Of a stretch of DNA of 64,000 nucleotides, positions 58,201 to 61,200 are shown piece by piece. This DNA is from Gimesia alba (GTDB taxonomy: Bacteria; Planctomycetota; Planctomycetia; Planctomycetales; Planctomycetaceae), in the NCBI RefSeq assembly GCF_007744675.1, contig NZ_CP036269.1, positions 5,249,546 through 5,313,545 of the forward strand. The letters run 5' to 3'. The stretch's first letter is position 1. Each line of letters starts with the position of its first letter. A program made the translations under genes and the position numbers. Below the pieces are notes generated by a model that had not been told where the DNA came from, did no database searches, and saw only the letters and a list, made by a program, of their open reading frames with translations.

Positions 58201-61200
58201 GTCAGTTTCACCATCAAAGTTGATGTTCCCGACGGGGAATGGCAGACCATTACTCAGATCGACAGTGAATGTATCAGCGCCCGCGCCGCCGTTGATGTTG
58301 ATTTCTGTGATATTCACAAGCAAACCGGAATGCAGGAGCGTTGTGCCATTCCAGATTTCCAGCGTCATGCCGTCGGCGTTCATTTGCAGCTTTAAGTCGT
58401 CGGCTGCGGAAGTGCCATCCACGGTGACAACCGGTCCATCACTGCCTGCAATCGAAACCTGACCCTGATTCGCGATGACGATATTAGCCGTAGGATGCTG
58501 TGCATTGCTCAGAGTGACCAGAAATGATTCCAGTTGCTCATCAATCGCATCATCTGTGAGAGCAACTGTAAAGGTTTGTGTTTCACCGTCTGTGGTTCCC
58601 GTAAAATTCAATGTACCACTGGTCGTGGTGTAATCGGAGCCCGCGAGAGCAGTACCATCAACGGTGGAGTAGTCCACAGTAAATGCCCCGCCGACTGCAT
58701 TGCTGGAAGTAACAGTGACGGTGGCGATTCCTGCTTCTTCACTGACACTCACATCAGAAACTGACAAAATGCCGTCAGCTCTTTCCAGGCGGTATGCTTC
58801 TGCCAGTACGTACCCATTGGTCTGGTCATCAGAAATGGAAATCGTAATCACACCATTTGCGTCTACTTCAAAGAATCCAAGGTCTTGCCAGTAGACACCG
58901 TCGTCATACAGATCCTGGATGACTCCTCTCTGGCTGACGGTCAGATTCACATCGCCGCCTGTGACGCCGGAGATTGTAATGGGCAGATTACTGGCCCCCA
59001 ACGGATCGTTGCTCCAGGTTCCTGAGATTCGATACCTTCCAGCGGCCAAATCGGTAAATGCCCAGGACGAGGTGTTCTGACCAGTACCACCGATGCCATC
59101 TACGTAGGAATAATCGCCTTGATAGAAGGCAGGATTGCCACTGGCGGTGATCCAGGTACCTGTCTGCGAAAATCCGGTGTCGCCATTGTCGATGATTTTT
59201 ATGGTGTCATCGTTCAGAATTGTGCCAACACCAGTGCCATCTCCGATGGTGATTCGAGCGGAATTGGTTGCGCCATTGTATTGGGGATCGGAGAGAACGA
59301 CAGTGAAGGTTTCGTCGTTTTCCAGCACACTGTCATCGGTGACATTCACGGTAACAGTTGCTGATGTCTGTCCAGCGAGAATCGTGACCAGTTGATTGCT
59401 GATCGGTGTCAGGTCACCTGAATTGGTTGTCCCATACGAAGTACTGGCCAGGACGGTTACGTTCTGATCGGTCGCGTGAGCGATGCTTACGGTAAAGCTG
59501 AAGGTGCCGTCTTCGTTATCGGTTACATCATTGATAGAAAACAGCTCGCGATTGTTGATATTAACGTCGTTGATTCCAGAGACAGCGGTATGGGAATCCA
59601 TCTGGGTGGTCAACGGGTTGCCCGAGGTCCCGATCGAACCGGCGGCAGTAAGAGCCGCTGTGCCAGCGGTAATATCCATCCAGGTATCATCGTTGTCCAA
59701 GATCGAGCCGGATGTCGAATCGATGGTCACGGTTCCTGTCGTCGACACGCGCGTTAAGGAAATATCGCCGTTCGCGTCGATGTTGATATCTCCGCTGTCC
59801 GTGAGAAAGGAAGTGGTACTGTTCATCGTCAGGGTACCAAGATTGCTGGCATTCGCATAATTGACGTCGACTGCAATATCACCCGAAGTCGACGTAATCG
59901 CGCTGTTGGTGTCGATCCAGTAGTTACCATCCGAAATTATGGAAATATCACCGGCATCGCTGCTGGTATTTGCCAGGCTACTAGTATAAATACCCTGGTT
60001 ATACGAAGCACCCTCTCCCGCTGTCCCGTGAATACTAATATTCGCGGCATCCGCGCCGGTCCCTGTGGAGGAAATGGTCGTATACGTGCCCAGCACAATT
60101 CCTTCATTGTCGCTACCCGCTACGCCCCCCTGCCCGATACCAGTAATGGAAATGTCACCATCAACACTGTTCAAATCAAGCAGATTGGTCCGGATACCAC
60201 GGATGATACTGGTCCCCGCTCCCCCGGTTCCATTCAGTGTCATGGTAGCAGCATTCGCGCCCGTGCCGGTTGAACTGATGCTGGAATCGTATAAATACAG
60301 GCCGTTGTTATTGTCGCCAGTCCCATCGCCGCCCCCCTGGCCGGTCAGGGAGATTGCACCATCAACGCTACTGATCGAAACATCAATCAGCAGAATACCA
60401 TGCTGATAAGCAGCACCAGTTCCTGCGGTTCCCTCTAGAGTAATCGTTCCTGCTGACGAACCAGTTGCCGTGGATGTGATTGAGGTTCCGGAGTGTAAAT
60501 AAATCCCTTCTCCATTTTCACCGTAGCCGGTTAATGAAAGATTCCCGGTCCCCGTGGTTTGAATCGTGGCATTATTGGCTTCGATGCCGATAAAGGTTCC
60601 CGGAGCAGTCCCGCCATTATTGGCCAGCAGCGTGATGCCCCCATCCACGGTGGTCAGGCTGCTGCCGGAATTGAGCAGGATGTTTTCACTGGCGGTCAGA
60701 GAAATCGCTCCTGTTGTAGAATCAATCCCACTATTGACAGTGATGGTTTGCCCGCTGACGGTCAGGTCGTTGGCTCCCATGGTTGTTGTATTGGTCAGAA
60801 ACGTCACATCATCGTCACTGTCGCCGGTAATGGTGAAGTCGGCTGCATTCAGGCTGTCGAGTCCGGTGACGTTAATCGCATCAGTTCCACTGCCGGAGTC
60901 GGTTAACAAGCTGACGGCAGACGCCGTGTTTGCAAACGTGATCGCAGCGCCCAGTGTGGAATCAATACTGGAGATGCCATCGCTGCTCGTGCCAGAGTCA
61001 GAGAGTGTGACCGTTTCCGTGGCCCCCAGGAAATCAAACACCCGATTAGTGACATCCAGATTATCGGCGAGGGAACCAGTGCTGTTGTAATTGATCAACT
61101 GACCGTCGATGGAAATGGTGCCCGCAGTGTTACTGTTCAAGGTATGGGTGACGGTGGTCAGAGAACCAGCGTAGCTGCCCGAATCCAATACAACCGATCC